A stretch of DNA of 9,037 bases, from assembly GCA_946479395.1 (NCBI GenBank), contig CAMLFV010000108.1:1-9037 (forward strand), read 5' to 3'. This document shows, one piece after another, positions 1 through 5,980 of this stretch. How positions within the stretch are numbered: position 1 is the stretch's first letter; each line of letters begins with the position of its first letter. This DNA is from an uncultured Flavobacterium sp. (lineage in GTDB: Bacteria > Bacteroidota > Bacteroidia > Flavobacteriales > Flavobacteriaceae). A program made the position numbers and the translations under genes. The notes beneath the pieces are model-generated. The model was not told the origin of the DNA. It ran no database searches and saw only the letters and a program-made list of their open reading frames with translations.

Positions 1-1
1 G

Positions 2-448
2 CTTTTGGAAAAATCATTAACCGTTGATGAACTAATTGCTTTTGCCGAAAAACAGAAAGATCCGGTTAAAGCAACGTGTATGGAAGCTGCCGAATATGCT
101 ACAAAAGAAAATCCGACTATTTCAACCGAAAGTTTGTTTGATTTTGCTTGTGAATCATTAACCCAAAAGGCACCACGATTAAAATGGGAAAGTGCTAAAG
201 TAATTGGTAACATTGCTTTTTTGTATCCTGATAAACTAAAAAATGCGATACAAAACCTAATAGATAACACAAATCACGAAGGAACTGTTGTACGTTGGAG
301 TGCCGCTTTTGCTTTAGGCGAAATTTTAAAATTGCAAACTAAACACAATGTATATCTGCTTAAAAACGTTGAAACTATTTGTGAAAGTGAAGAAAAAAAC
401 AGTATTAAGAAAATTTATACCGCTGCCATAAAAAAATTGGGTAAATAA
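2..448 (+). CDS. HEAT-like helical-repeat protein, 5' end cut by window edge
   Basis: The frame is open to the left edge of the window. The first usable start codon is a TTG at position 5, but the codon before it (CTT) is also coding, so the true start is probably upstream and this is a partial gene. The visible 148 residues are soluble, with no signal peptide or membrane segment. They look almost entirely alpha-helical. A stretch around residues 50-110 has two HEAT-like helical pairs, with features such as RLKWESAKVIGNIA followed by VVRWSAAFALGEIL, the usual pattern of short amphipathic helices with a conserved Arg/Trp-x-x-Ala. Such repeats normally mediate protein-protein contacts; DNA-alkylation-repair-like and generic HEAT proteins share the fold. 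No catalytic residue can be named. It ends in TAA, 56 bp before the next + strand gene. The reading frame is convincing; the function is unknown. Confidence 0.75.
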   Translation, partial: LLEKSLTVDELIAFAEKQKDPVKATCMEAAEYATKENPTISTESLFDFACESLTQKAPRLKWESAKVIGNIAFLYPDKLKNAIQNLIDNTNHEGTVVRWSAAFALGEILKLQTKHNVYLLKNVETICESEEKNSIKKIYTAAIKKLGK

Positions 449-504
449 AATAACACATACTATTTTTTGTAAAACAGTCGTTACTAATTAAAAACAAGCG
501 TTTT

Positions 505-900
505 ATGAAAAATAGTATTTCTTTTCTTTTAAATTCTGCCGAATATTTCCTTGTGCTTGCTGTATTAGTTTATTGGCACGGAACTTCTAACCTATTAAAT
601 CCTTTTGCGATTGGATTCTTAGCAGTTCTAATTTTTCAGATTATTTTCAGAAATAAGGTCATTGGTATATTGATACCTTGCGTATTGATGCTCTTATCAA
701 TGTATATGATTTTGGCACTGTTTTCTGAAGTAAATGAATTCAAAAGTTTTAACAGCGATGCACAAAGATTATTATTTATTGGTCTTGCCTATTTTCTTGG
801 AACGATTTTGATTTCGCTTTTAATGATATGGAAGTATCTGCAAAATCAGACCATAAAACTCTTGTTTATAAATAAGGAATTACCAGATTTTTTCCATTGA
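505..900 (+). CDS. small four-helix integral membrane protein, unknown function
   Basis: This 131-residue protein has four hydrophobic stretches long enough to cross the membrane, at about residues 7-24, 32-49, 52-74 and 88-112. They are separated by short loops, and the third loop (SEVNEFKSFNSDAQR) is polar. No catalytic motif, lipobox or cysteine pattern is evident. It resembles uncharacterised inner-membrane proteins common in Flavobacteriaceae, but I do not recognise a named family. The ATG at 505 is chosen because it starts just before the first membrane segment and follows a TAA-rich spacer; no Shine-Dalgarno sequence is visible, which is normal for this phylum. It lies 56 bp after the HEAT-like gene on the same strand and may be co-transcribed with it. 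Its last 35 bp overlap the 3' end of the convergent UbiA gene, and the last ten residues (NKELPDFF and neighbours) look poorly constrained. Confidence 0.7.
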   Translation: MKNSISFLLNSAEYFLVLAVLVYWHGTSNLLNPFAIGFLAVLIFQIIFRNKVIGILIPCVLMLLSMYMILALFSEVNEFKSFNSDAQRLLFIGLAYFLGTILISLLMIWKYLQNQTIKLLFINKELPDFFH

Positions 901-1792
901 TAATCACATTTGGATCGATCAATACAATAGAAAGAACTCCGAAAAGAATAATCAGTTTTAAAAGAATATGCAGTTTTTTGTACTCGGTTTGAGTAGATGC
1001 CTGATATAAAAATATTAAAAATGCCAACAACAATCCGCTGCTTATATAAAAGTAATACTGCATGTACCCAACTTTGTAGTAGGTAATTAATGCAAAAGCA
1101 GGCAGTAAAGTTAGCAGCACTAAAAAAGTAATTAAACTTTTAGAAGCTTTGCTGCCAAAACGAACGGGAATTGTTTGATAATTATTCGCAAAATCGCCTT
1201 TTAAATTTTCCAGATCTTTAACCGATTCTCTAATAAAAAGAATCAAATAAAGATAAAATCCATGTGCGAAAATTCCCCAACTAAAATTTTGAAAGTGCAT
1301 TAAAATCCCAAAAAACGGAAGCAAAACCAAAACCGATGCTGTTATGTTTCCAACAATAGGAAACCTTTTTAACTTGTGCGAATAAAACCAAAGCAGAAAA
1401 ATATACACCGCATAAAAAAACGCAGCGCGCCACGAAACCAGCCAGGCAATAGCCACACTTAAAAAATTCAGAAAAAAATAGACGCGAAACTGTGTAGCTT
1501 TACTTATTTTTTTATCAAGAATTGATTTGTAAGGTCGATTTATAAGATCTTTTTCGGTATCGTAAAAATTGTTGATAATGTAACCCGATGCAATTGCCAG
1601 CGAACTGCTAAAAATAATCAAAAACAAACCGCCATCGGTTAAAACACTAATGGCTCTCGATTGAGAGCCAAAAATAAAGATTGCCGAAAGATATTGTGCC
1701 AACACCACAACGGCGATATTGTATCCACGAACTACCGAAAAGAAACTGAAAAATTTTACTAATGTTCTTTTAAGTTGTCGTGTCTGTGTCAT
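866..1792 (-). CDS. UbiA-family prenyltransferase (geranylgeranylglycerol-phosphate geranylgeranyltransferase-like)
   Basis: This 308-residue polytopic membrane protein belongs to the UbiA superfamily, which transfers an isoprenyl chain from a prenyl diphosphate to an acceptor in the membrane. Both Mg/diphosphate-binding motifs are visible: NNFYDTEKDLINRP at residues 74-87 (N74, D78 and D82 in the N-x3-D-x3-D pattern) and RESVKDLENLKGD at 188-200 (D193 and D200). Eight or nine hydrophobic helices surround them. The REsvKDlEnlkGD form of motif 2 is the one seen in archaeal-type GGGP geranylgeranyltransferases and their Bacteroidota relatives, hence the label; the real acceptor is not shown by the sequence. 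The ATG at 1792 lies only 3 bp after the stop of the mevalonate-kinase-like gene, so the two are almost certainly co-transcribed and probably translationally coupled. That links isoprenoid precursor supply to prenyl transfer. Menaquinone-type or protoheme prenylation is less likely, because those enzymes have different motif spacing and neighbours. Confidence 0.85.
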   Translation of the reverse strand: MTQTRQLKRTLVKFFSFFSVVRGYNIAVVVLAQYLSAIFIFGSQSRAISVLTDGGLFLIIFSSSLAIASGYIINNFYDTEKDLINRPYKSILDKKISKATQFRVYFFLNFLSVAIAWLVSWRAAFFYAVYIFLLWFYSHKLKRFPIVGNITASVLVLLPFFGILMHFQNFSWGIFAHGFYLYLILFIRESVKDLENLKGDFANNYQTIPVRFGSKASKSLITFLVLLTLLPAFALITYYKVGYMQYYFYISSGLLLAFLIFLYQASTQTEYKKLHILLKLIILFGVLSIVLIDPNVIINGKNLVIPYL

Positions 1793-1795
1793 TTT

Positions 1796-2734
1796 TTAAA
1801 ATCTGTAAACCAATTCTAATTTGTAATCTTTCAACGCTTCTTTTGCTTTGTTGTAATCTGGGGCAAAACCTAAAATGTAGCCTCCACCGCCCGATCCGCA
1901 TAATTTTAAATAGTAATCGTTGCTATCAATTCCCTGTTGCCAAACGTTGTGGAACTTTTCTGGAATCATTGGTTTAAAATGGCTTAATGCTATTTTAGAA
2001 AGTTCTTTAGTATTAGTGTAAAGCGTTTTAAAATCGCCTTTTAAGAAATTTTCAACAGCGGCATCGGTATATTTAGCAAACTGAGATTTCATCATATTAC
2101 GGAAACCTTCGTTCTTTAAATTATCCATAAAAATATTGACCATTGGTGCGGTTTCGCCAACCATTTCAGAATCGATCAGGAAAACAGCTCCGGTACCTTC
2201 TTCTTTTTGCGACGGAATTCCCGTTGGTTCGATATGATCTTTTGAATTGATTAAAATTGGCAAACTTAAATAGCTGTTCAAAGGATCCAAACCAGAAGAT
2301 GTTCCATGGAAAAACGATTCCATTCTACCGAAAATCTTTTTCAAGGTTAACAGTTTTTCACGATTTAAATTCTCTAAAACCGTAATTTTTTCAGTAGCAT
2401 ATTTATCGTAAATCGCTGCAACCAAAGCACCGCTGCTTCCAACACCATATCCTTGTGGAATGCTGGAATCAAAGTACATACCCGCTTCAATATCTTTATT
2501 TAAAGCATCAATATCAAACTGCACCAATTCGGGTTCGTTCAACGTTAATTGATTTAAATACGAAGCAAAAGCTTTTAAACTTTGGTTAGATTTCTGTGCA
2601 ATTTCACTCGGATTGTCATCAATTTTTAATGCACCGTTGTAAAAATTATACGGAATTGCCAAGCCTTTAGAATCTTTAATGATTCCGTATTCGCCGAACA
2701 ATAGGATTTTCGAGTAAAATAACGGTCCTTTCAT
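1796..2734 (-). CDS. GHMP kinase, mevalonate kinase-like
   Basis: This 312-residue cytoplasmic GHMP-superfamily kinase has the three family signatures in order. The N-terminal motif KILLFGEYG is at residues 9-17. The glycine/serine-rich ATP phosphate loop PQGYGVGSSGAL is at 93-104. The C-terminal KLCGSGGGG glycine loop is at 277-285. Between them, HGTSSGLDP (143-151) contains the candidate catalytic Asp150 in the position used by mevalonate kinases (HGtpSGiD), which supports ATP-dependent phosphorylation of mevalonate at the 5-hydroxyl. Length matches the family. It is first in a two-gene operon with the UbiA prenyltransferase, with a gap of 3 bp, and other mevalonate-pathway genes lie on the same strand in this window. 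The start at 2734 immediately precedes the conserved Fy-KiLLFGEY segment and follows a promoter-like sequence. Assignment within GHMP kinases (mevalonate versus phosphomevalonate) is by motif resemblance, so it is strong but not proven. Confidence 0.85.
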   Translation of the reverse strand: MKGPLFYSKILLFGEYGIIKDSKGLAIPYNFYNGALKIDDNPSEIAQKSNQSLKAFASYLNQLTLNEPELVQFDIDALNKDIEAGMYFDSSIPQGYGVGSSGALVAAIYDKYATEKITVLENLNREKLLTLKKIFGRMESFFHGTSSGLDPLNSYLSLPILINSKDHIEPTGIPSQKEEGTGAVFLIDSEMVGETAPMVNIFMDNLKNEGFRNMMKSQFAKYTDAAVENFLKGDFKTLYTNTKELSKIALSHFKPMIPEKFHNVWQQGIDSNDYYLKLCGSGGGGYILGFAPDYNKAKEALKDYKLELVYRF

Positions 2735-2753
2735 ATCGTTTTATTTTGTATAA

Positions 2754-2780
2754 CAAATGTAGTTAATTTTTTAATACAAA
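2754..2780 (-). promoter_or_regulatory. candidate promoter of the GHMP kinase/UbiA operon
   Basis: Read on the minus strand, TACATTTG (2761-2754) is a perfect match to the Bacteroidota -7 consensus TAnnTTTG. A TTTG lies upstream (2780-2777) with a 15-bp spacer, somewhat shorter than the usual 17-23 bp. Transcription would begin a few bases before the ATG at 2734, giving a very short leader. The perfect -7 box is what the sequence shows; activity is inferred. Confidence 0.45.
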
Positions 2781-2851
2781 AGTGCTGTTTGTTAAATATT
2801 TCAATTGCTCAAAAACATCATTCAACCAATTGATTATCAAACCAAAAAACT

Positions 2852-3229
2852 TTAAACCGACAATAACTTGTACATTAAGTTACCTGCAATGTTGGCTGCA
2901 CTGTACTTTATATTTTCGGCATTTTCACCTTCAAAAAGTTCATCGACCGTTTCTTTAAAAATAACCAGCCAATGGTTAAAATGTGCTTCGCTTAACGCAC
3001 TTTTTTCATGAAGCTGTCTGTGAACCAACATAGGATTGCCCTTGAACGAACCTTTTGCAAACACAACAACTTCCCAGAAATCGTACATTTTTGGCAAATG
3101 AACCTGCCAGTTTGTTTTGGCTACATCATTAAACAAATAGCCTAAAATAGCATCTTGCTTCACTTTATCATAAAAAATATTGACCAATAATTCAATATCG
3201 GTACGCGATAAAATGTCATTCTTTCCCAT
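2852..3229 (-). CDS. group III truncated hemoglobin
   Basis: This 125-residue cytoplasmic heme protein is the usual length for a truncated (2/2) globin. It aligns by eye with group III members such as Campylobacter jejuni Ctb. The distal-pocket TyrB10 is Y20 in NIFYDKV. The distal HisE7 is H44 in NWQVHLPKMYDFW. The proximal heme ligand HisF8 is H70 in GNPMLVHRQLH. The pocket TrpG8 is W87 in HFNHWLVIF. Group III globins bind O2 and NO tightly and are generally tied to NO detoxification or microaerobic physiology; which applies here is not shown. The ATG at 3229 gives the normal N-terminus. The gene is divergent from azurin across a 120-bp region with a central CRP/FNR-like palindrome. It is separated by 117 bp from the GHMP kinase downstream, which has its own promoter-like box, so it is probably monocistronic. 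Confidence 0.92.
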   Translation of the reverse strand: MGKNDILSRTDIELLVNIFYDKVKQDAILGYLFNDVAKTNWQVHLPKMYDFWEVVVFAKGSFKGNPMLVHRQLHEKSALSEAHFNHWLVIFKETVDELFEGENAENIKYSAANIAGNLMYKLLSV

Positions 3230-3251
3230 TGTATCCTTTTAAATATTCAAT

Positions 3252-3259
3252 CAAAATTC
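3252..3259 (-). promoter_or_regulatory. candidate -7 element of the globin promoter
   Basis: On the minus strand this reads GAATTTTG, one mismatch (first T) from TAnnTTTG. It lies 22 bp upstream of the globin ATG. Its downstream edge is 36.5 bp from the centre of the palindrome at 3281-3296. No good TTG/TTTG -33 box is seen at the usual distance, which fits an activator-dependent promoter. This is inferred from position and consensus only. Confidence 0.35.
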
Positions 3260-3280
3260 CATCATTAAAAATTGATCGTT

Positions 3281-3296
3281 TATGATTAAAGTCATA
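3281..3296. promoter_or_regulatory. CRP/FNR-type operator palindrome between globin and azurin
   Basis: TATGATTAAAGTCATA is a perfect inverted repeat (TATGA / TCATA) around a 6-bp centre. It contains the TGA-N6-TCA core shared by CRP (TGTGA-N6-TCACA) and FNR (TTGA-N6-TCAA) sites. It lies almost exactly midway between the divergent ATGs, 51 bp from the globin start and 53 bp from the azurin start. It is equidistant from candidate -7 boxes on both sides, giving a position near -40/-41 for each promoter, the class II activator position. A Crp/Fnr gene, now disrupted, lies just beyond azurin. The geometry is read from the sequence; the binding protein is inferred. Confidence 0.6.
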
Positions 3297-3317
3297 TACC
3301 ATAAATTTTACGTTCTT

Positions 3318-3325
3318 TATCTTTA
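3318..3325 (+). promoter_or_regulatory. candidate -7 element of the azurin promoter
   Basis: TATCTTTA matches TAnnTTTG at all but the last base and lies 24 bp before the azurin ATG. Its downstream edge is 36.5 bp from the palindrome centre, mirroring the globin side exactly. The expected -33 TTG is absent where it should be (about 3295-3300), as expected for a promoter that needs an activator bound around -41. This is consensus-based inference. Confidence 0.4.
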
Positions 3326-3349
3326 CATAAGAATTTTAAAACACAAAAC

Positions 3350-3862
3350 ATGAAAAAATTTGTAAAACACTTAGCAGTATTGTCTGTTGTTGTTTTGACT
3401 GCATCTTGCAATAAAAAAGAAACGCCAGCTACAACCGAACCTGCCATTATCGAAACAGAACAAACTACTACCGCACCGGCAAGCGATGCTTTTACTGTTG
3501 AATTAGAAAGTAACGATGCCATGCAGTTTAACAATACCGAAATTAAAGTTCCTGTAGGAAAAACGGTGGTTTTAACGTTGAAACATACCGGTAAAATGGC
3601 GAAAGAAGTTATGGGACACAATTTTGTTTTACTGAATAAAGGGGTTGATTTTACTGCATTTGCCGAAAAAGCTGCGGCTGCGAAAGACAACAACCATATT
3701 CCTGCCGATGCCGGAAAAGATATTATTGCACATACCGGTTTAATTGGCGGTGGAGAATCGGCAACAGTTGAGTTTACTGTTACAGAAGCCGGAACTTACG
3801 ACTTTTTATGTTCTTTCCCGGGACATTCTGCTATTATGAAAGGAAAGTTGATTGCCGAATAA
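3350..3862 (+). CDS. azurin, type 1 copper lipoprotein
   Basis: This 170-residue exported cupredoxin carries single electrons between respiratory or detoxifying redox enzymes. The N-terminus is a lipoprotein signal (hydrophobic residues 6-18, lipobox LTASC) with Cys20 as the lipidated residue. A Thr/Ala/Glu-rich linker follows to about residue 47, so the copper domain is tethered to a membrane. Residues 48-170 match azurin closely: NDAMQFN near the start, VMGHNFVL with ligand His90 and preceding Gly89 (the axial carbonyl position), IIAHTGLIGGGE, and CSFPGHSAIMKGKL with Cys154, His159 and axial Met163. All copper ligands are intact. The structural disulfide of Pseudomonas azurin is missing, since the domain has only the ligand cysteine. 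The gene is divergent from the group III globin and probably shares its operator. A terminator follows 22 bp after the stop. The ATG at 3350 gives a well-formed signal peptide. Confidence 0.95.
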   Translation: MKKFVKHLAVLSVVVLTASCNKKETPATTEPAIIETEQTTTAPASDAFTVELESNDAMQFNNTEIKVPVGKTVVLTLKHTGKMAKEVMGHNFVLLNKGVDFTAFAEKAAAAKDNNHIPADAGKDIIAHTGLIGGGESATVEFTVTEAGTYDFLCSFPGHSAIMKGKLIAE

Positions 3863-3884
3863 TTTTATAAAATACTTGAACAAT

Positions 3885-3912
3885 AAAGGGATCTGCTTTT
3901 GGCGATCCCTTT
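3885..3912. terminator. bidirectional intrinsic terminator between azurin and the Crp/Fnr gene
   Basis: A 9-bp perfect stem, AAAGGGATC (3885-3893) and GATCCCTTT (3904-3912), encloses a 10-base loop. It sits between convergent genes, 22 bp past the azurin stop and 6 bp before the end of the Crp/Fnr frame. The + strand side is followed by GTTTATTT, a modest T-rich tail. Position and symmetry suggest it serves both directions. Confidence 0.75.
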
Positions 3913-3918
3913 GTTTAT

Positions 3919-4505
3919 TTAGTAATATATCTTTTGATTTTTAATTTCTACAATATTGTTCTTTTTCATTTTTCCCAACGCACGAATCACCGTTTCAACT
4001 CGTAAACCTGTAAAATTGGCAATTTCTTGTCGGGTTAAATCAATATGTTCTTTTTCTGTTGATTTTTTGTACGAATCTAAAAAAGACTGTACCCTAAATT
4101 CTGCTTTTTGATTGATGATATCTTTAGACGAAGTTGCTTTTGTATGGATACGGCGCGCCATTAGATTTAAAAATTCTTTTTGAATATCAGGAAATTCATC
4201 CAGAATTTTTAAGAATTTATCCTTTGACAATTTAATGATTTCCGATTTTTGAAAGATCATTGCCTATGCGGGATACTTTTCGTTTATAAACAAAGGCGGT
4301 TCACCAAAACTTTGTCCGTTTGAAAATATCCCTGGGTAAATTCCTTCCCGTCGTCGTTTGTGTTATACATTTTTACGCTGCCATAAACCAGCTGATAATA
4401 AAACGCAGCTTCTTCGCCTTCATGAAAAAGCACTTTCCCTTTTTCGTACTCGTTAAAAACAGCACCAAAAGACAAAAGCAAATCTATAGAAAGTTGTGGT
4501 TTCAT
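3919..4505 (-). pseudogene. Crp/Fnr-family transcription regulator, disrupted by a frameshift and an in-frame TAG
   Basis: Two minus-strand frames, 4505-4284 (73 residues) and 4260-3919 (113 residues), are the halves of one Crp/Fnr protein. The first carries the cyclic-nucleotide-binding-like beta-roll (EKGKVLFHEGEEAAFYYQLVYG). The second carries the end of the roll, the dimerisation helix and a helix-turn-helix (LTRQEIANFTGLRVETVIR). Near 4314-4319 one base appears missing after FQT. Adding a G back there (minus strand) restores the family signature GQSFGEPPLFINEKYPA. The restored frame then meets a TAG at 4266-4264 before continuing A-MIFQKSE. The rebuilt protein would be 195 residues, the family norm. 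The recognition segment VETVIR keeps the Glu and Arg that read TGA cores, with Val before Glu as in FNR. No cysteines are present, so there is no Fe-S cluster. The gene is last after mvaD and the CWC gene (12-bp gap). Sequencing error is possible; two separate lesions make true decay plausible. Confidence 0.85.
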
Positions 4506-4517
4506 TTTAGCAGATAA

Positions 4518-4862
4518 TTATTTATGAATACCATAAACGCAATGGCGGCAACCATTTTTACAACAGCGACCTTTTAAAAAATGATAGGTTTCGGTAAAGA
4601 CAAAAAAGCCGTTTTCCATATAAAAATGCAAACCTTCGACCATTTCGGTTGGACGTTTTGGAAACTTGTTGTTCAATGAAAACTTCATTAATTCATCGAA
4701 CTTCTTTAAACAATCGCTGCACAAACAATCGTGCTGAGTTTTTTCATACAAAAACACCACGGTTTCATCTAAAAGTTCCACTTTCTGGCAATCGCAGTTT
4801 GCAATGTCATTTGCATTGCAAATCATTGGTTTGTGGCAGTGTGTACAGTTTTGTTTTTGCAT
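4518..4862 (-). CDS. cysteine-rich CWC / DUF5522 two-domain protein
   Basis: This 114-residue soluble protein has twelve cysteines in three clusters. The N-terminal part (residues 6-51, CTHCHKPMIC...NCDC...CLCSDC) fits the cysteine-rich CWC family. The C-terminal part (about 74-114, with ENGFFVFTETYHFLKGRCC and CKNGCRHCVYG) fits DUF5522. Both domains are uncharacterised; the CxxC-like pairs (C6/C9, C48/C51, C105/C108) suggest a bound metal, probably zinc or an iron-sulfur centre, but that is inference. The two families often occur in adjacent or fused form in Bacteroidota, and here they form one reading frame. The gene starts 14 bp after the mvaD stop and ends 12 bp before the Crp/Fnr start, so it is the middle gene of an apparent operon. 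There is no signal peptide. The family call is solid; the function is unknown. Confidence 0.85.
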   Translation of the reverse strand: MQKQNCTHCHKPMICNANDIANCDCQKVELLDETVVFLYEKTQHDCLCSDCLKKFDELMKFSLNNKFPKRPTEMVEGLHFYMENGFFVFTETYHFLKGRCCKNGCRHCVYGIHK

Positions 4863-4876
4863 TTTGAATCAAATTT

Positions 4877-5959
4877 TTATGATAATTCTATCGCTCCAAA
4901 GCCCATTACATCATGAATAAACTGATTGTTCTGACAATATTTCGCTAATTCGTCTGCAATAAACTTCTGAACTTCCTCTTTATAATTGTTCGGATAAAGC
5001 ACGTGTACATTTGCACCGGCATCTAATGTAAAACAAACTGGAACGCGGGTTGTTTCTCTGAATTTCCAAATTTGATTGATGATTTCCAACGTGTTTGGTT
5101 TCATTAAAATAAAATATGGCATCGATGTCATCATCATGGAATGCAGCGTTAATGCTTCGCTTTCTACCAATGCAATAAATTCAGTTAAATTGCCTGATTT
5201 TAAAATTTGTTTCAGCTTCGCGATATTTTCATGTGCCTGTTGAAAACGACGTTCTGCAAACGGATGATTGTGCATTAATTCATGACCAACCGTGCTTGAA
5301 ACCTGCTTTTCGCCTTTATCAACCAATAAAATAGTATCCTGATAATTTTCGAAAACAGAATTCAATTCATACGGAAATTCAACTCCGAACAAATCAGAAC
5401 TGTCTTCAATACTTTCTGTTTCGCCCCAAACTACAATATTTCCTTTAATGCTTCTACATGCACTTCCCGATCCTAATCGAGCTAGTAATGATGCTTTTTG
5501 CAAGTAATAATCTTCGGTTTCGTTAGGATTTACCAACTGTTCTAACGCAATGATATTTGCAGACAAGGCTGCCATACCCGAAGCCGATGACGCGATACCT
5601 GAACTGTGCGGAAATGTATTTTTGGTATCGATTGTAAAATGATAGTCTAAAATGTACGGACACAAATCTTGAATACGTTCAAAATATTTCTGAATTTTTG
5701 GTCGGAATGATTCTTTTGGCTCACCTTCAAACAATAAATCGAATGAAATGTTTTTCTCCGTTTTTGGTTCGTACTGCAAAATTGTAACCGTTTTACAATT
5801 GTTCAGCGTAAAACTTAACGACGGATTTGCAGGAATTTGATTTTCTTTTTTGCCCCAGTATTTTACCAAAGCAATATTACTAGGTGCCGAAAATGTAAAC
5901 GAACCTTTGTTGTTTATTTTTGAGTAATTGGTGGTTTTAAATGTATCTAAAATTGTCAT
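4877..5959 (-). CDS. mvaD: diphosphomevalonate decarboxylase
   Basis: This 360-residue cytoplasmic GHMP enzyme uses ATP to convert 5-diphosphomevalonate to isopentenyl diphosphate, CO2 and ADP, the last step of the classical mevalonate pathway. Signatures are complete: APSNIALVKYWGKK (25-38), PSLSFTL (46-52), the ATP loop HSSGIASSASG (118-128), ARLGSGSACRS (160-170, with the conserved Arg169), and TLDAGANVHVLY (311-322, with the catalytic Asp313). The length is slightly longer than many bacterial enzymes, because about 20 residues precede the conserved core. The ATG at 5959 is the first in frame; a later start is not supported by another Met before the core. The gene leads a run with the CWC/DUF5522 and Crp/Fnr genes. 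No TAnnTTTG box is found in the 20 bp between its start and the repeat array upstream. Its promoter may therefore lie in the repeat, or it may be read from the flavoprotein gene beyond. Confidence 0.96.
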   Translation of the reverse strand: MTILDTFKTTNYSKINNKGSFTFSAPSNIALVKYWGKKENQIPANPSLSFTLNNCKTVTILQYEPKTEKNISFDLLFEGEPKESFRPKIQKYFERIQDLCPYILDYHFTIDTKNTFPHSSGIASSASGMAALSANIIALEQLVNPNETEDYYLQKASLLARLGSGSACRSIKGNIVVWGETESIEDSSDLFGVEFPYELNSVFENYQDTILLVDKGEKQVSSTVGHELMHNHPFAERRFQQAHENIAKLKQILKSGNLTEFIALVESEALTLHSMMMTSMPYFILMKPNTLEIINQIWKFRETTRVPVCFTLDAGANVHVLYPNNYKEEVQKFIADELAKYCQNNQFIHDVMGFGAIELS

Positions 5960-5980
5960 TTTATTTGTTTAATTTTTTAG

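Noticed and set aside
461..469. TATTTTTTG as a promoter -7 box for the membrane protein gene
   Set aside because: It has one base too many between TA and TTTG and no good -33 partner; too weak to list.
3292..3693. A 133-codon minus-strand open frame opposite azurin
   Set aside because: It is antisense to an unmistakable azurin gene with all copper ligands; its composition is that of a shadow frame.
4264..4319. Programmed ribosomal frameshifting in the Crp/Fnr gene
   Set aside because: No slippery heptamer or downstream structure is evident, and the restored frame still meets a TAG; mutation or sequencing error is simpler.
4649..4867. A plus-strand open frame opposite the CWC/DUF5522 gene
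   Set aside because: Antisense shadow of a cysteine-rich gene whose domain signatures are clear.
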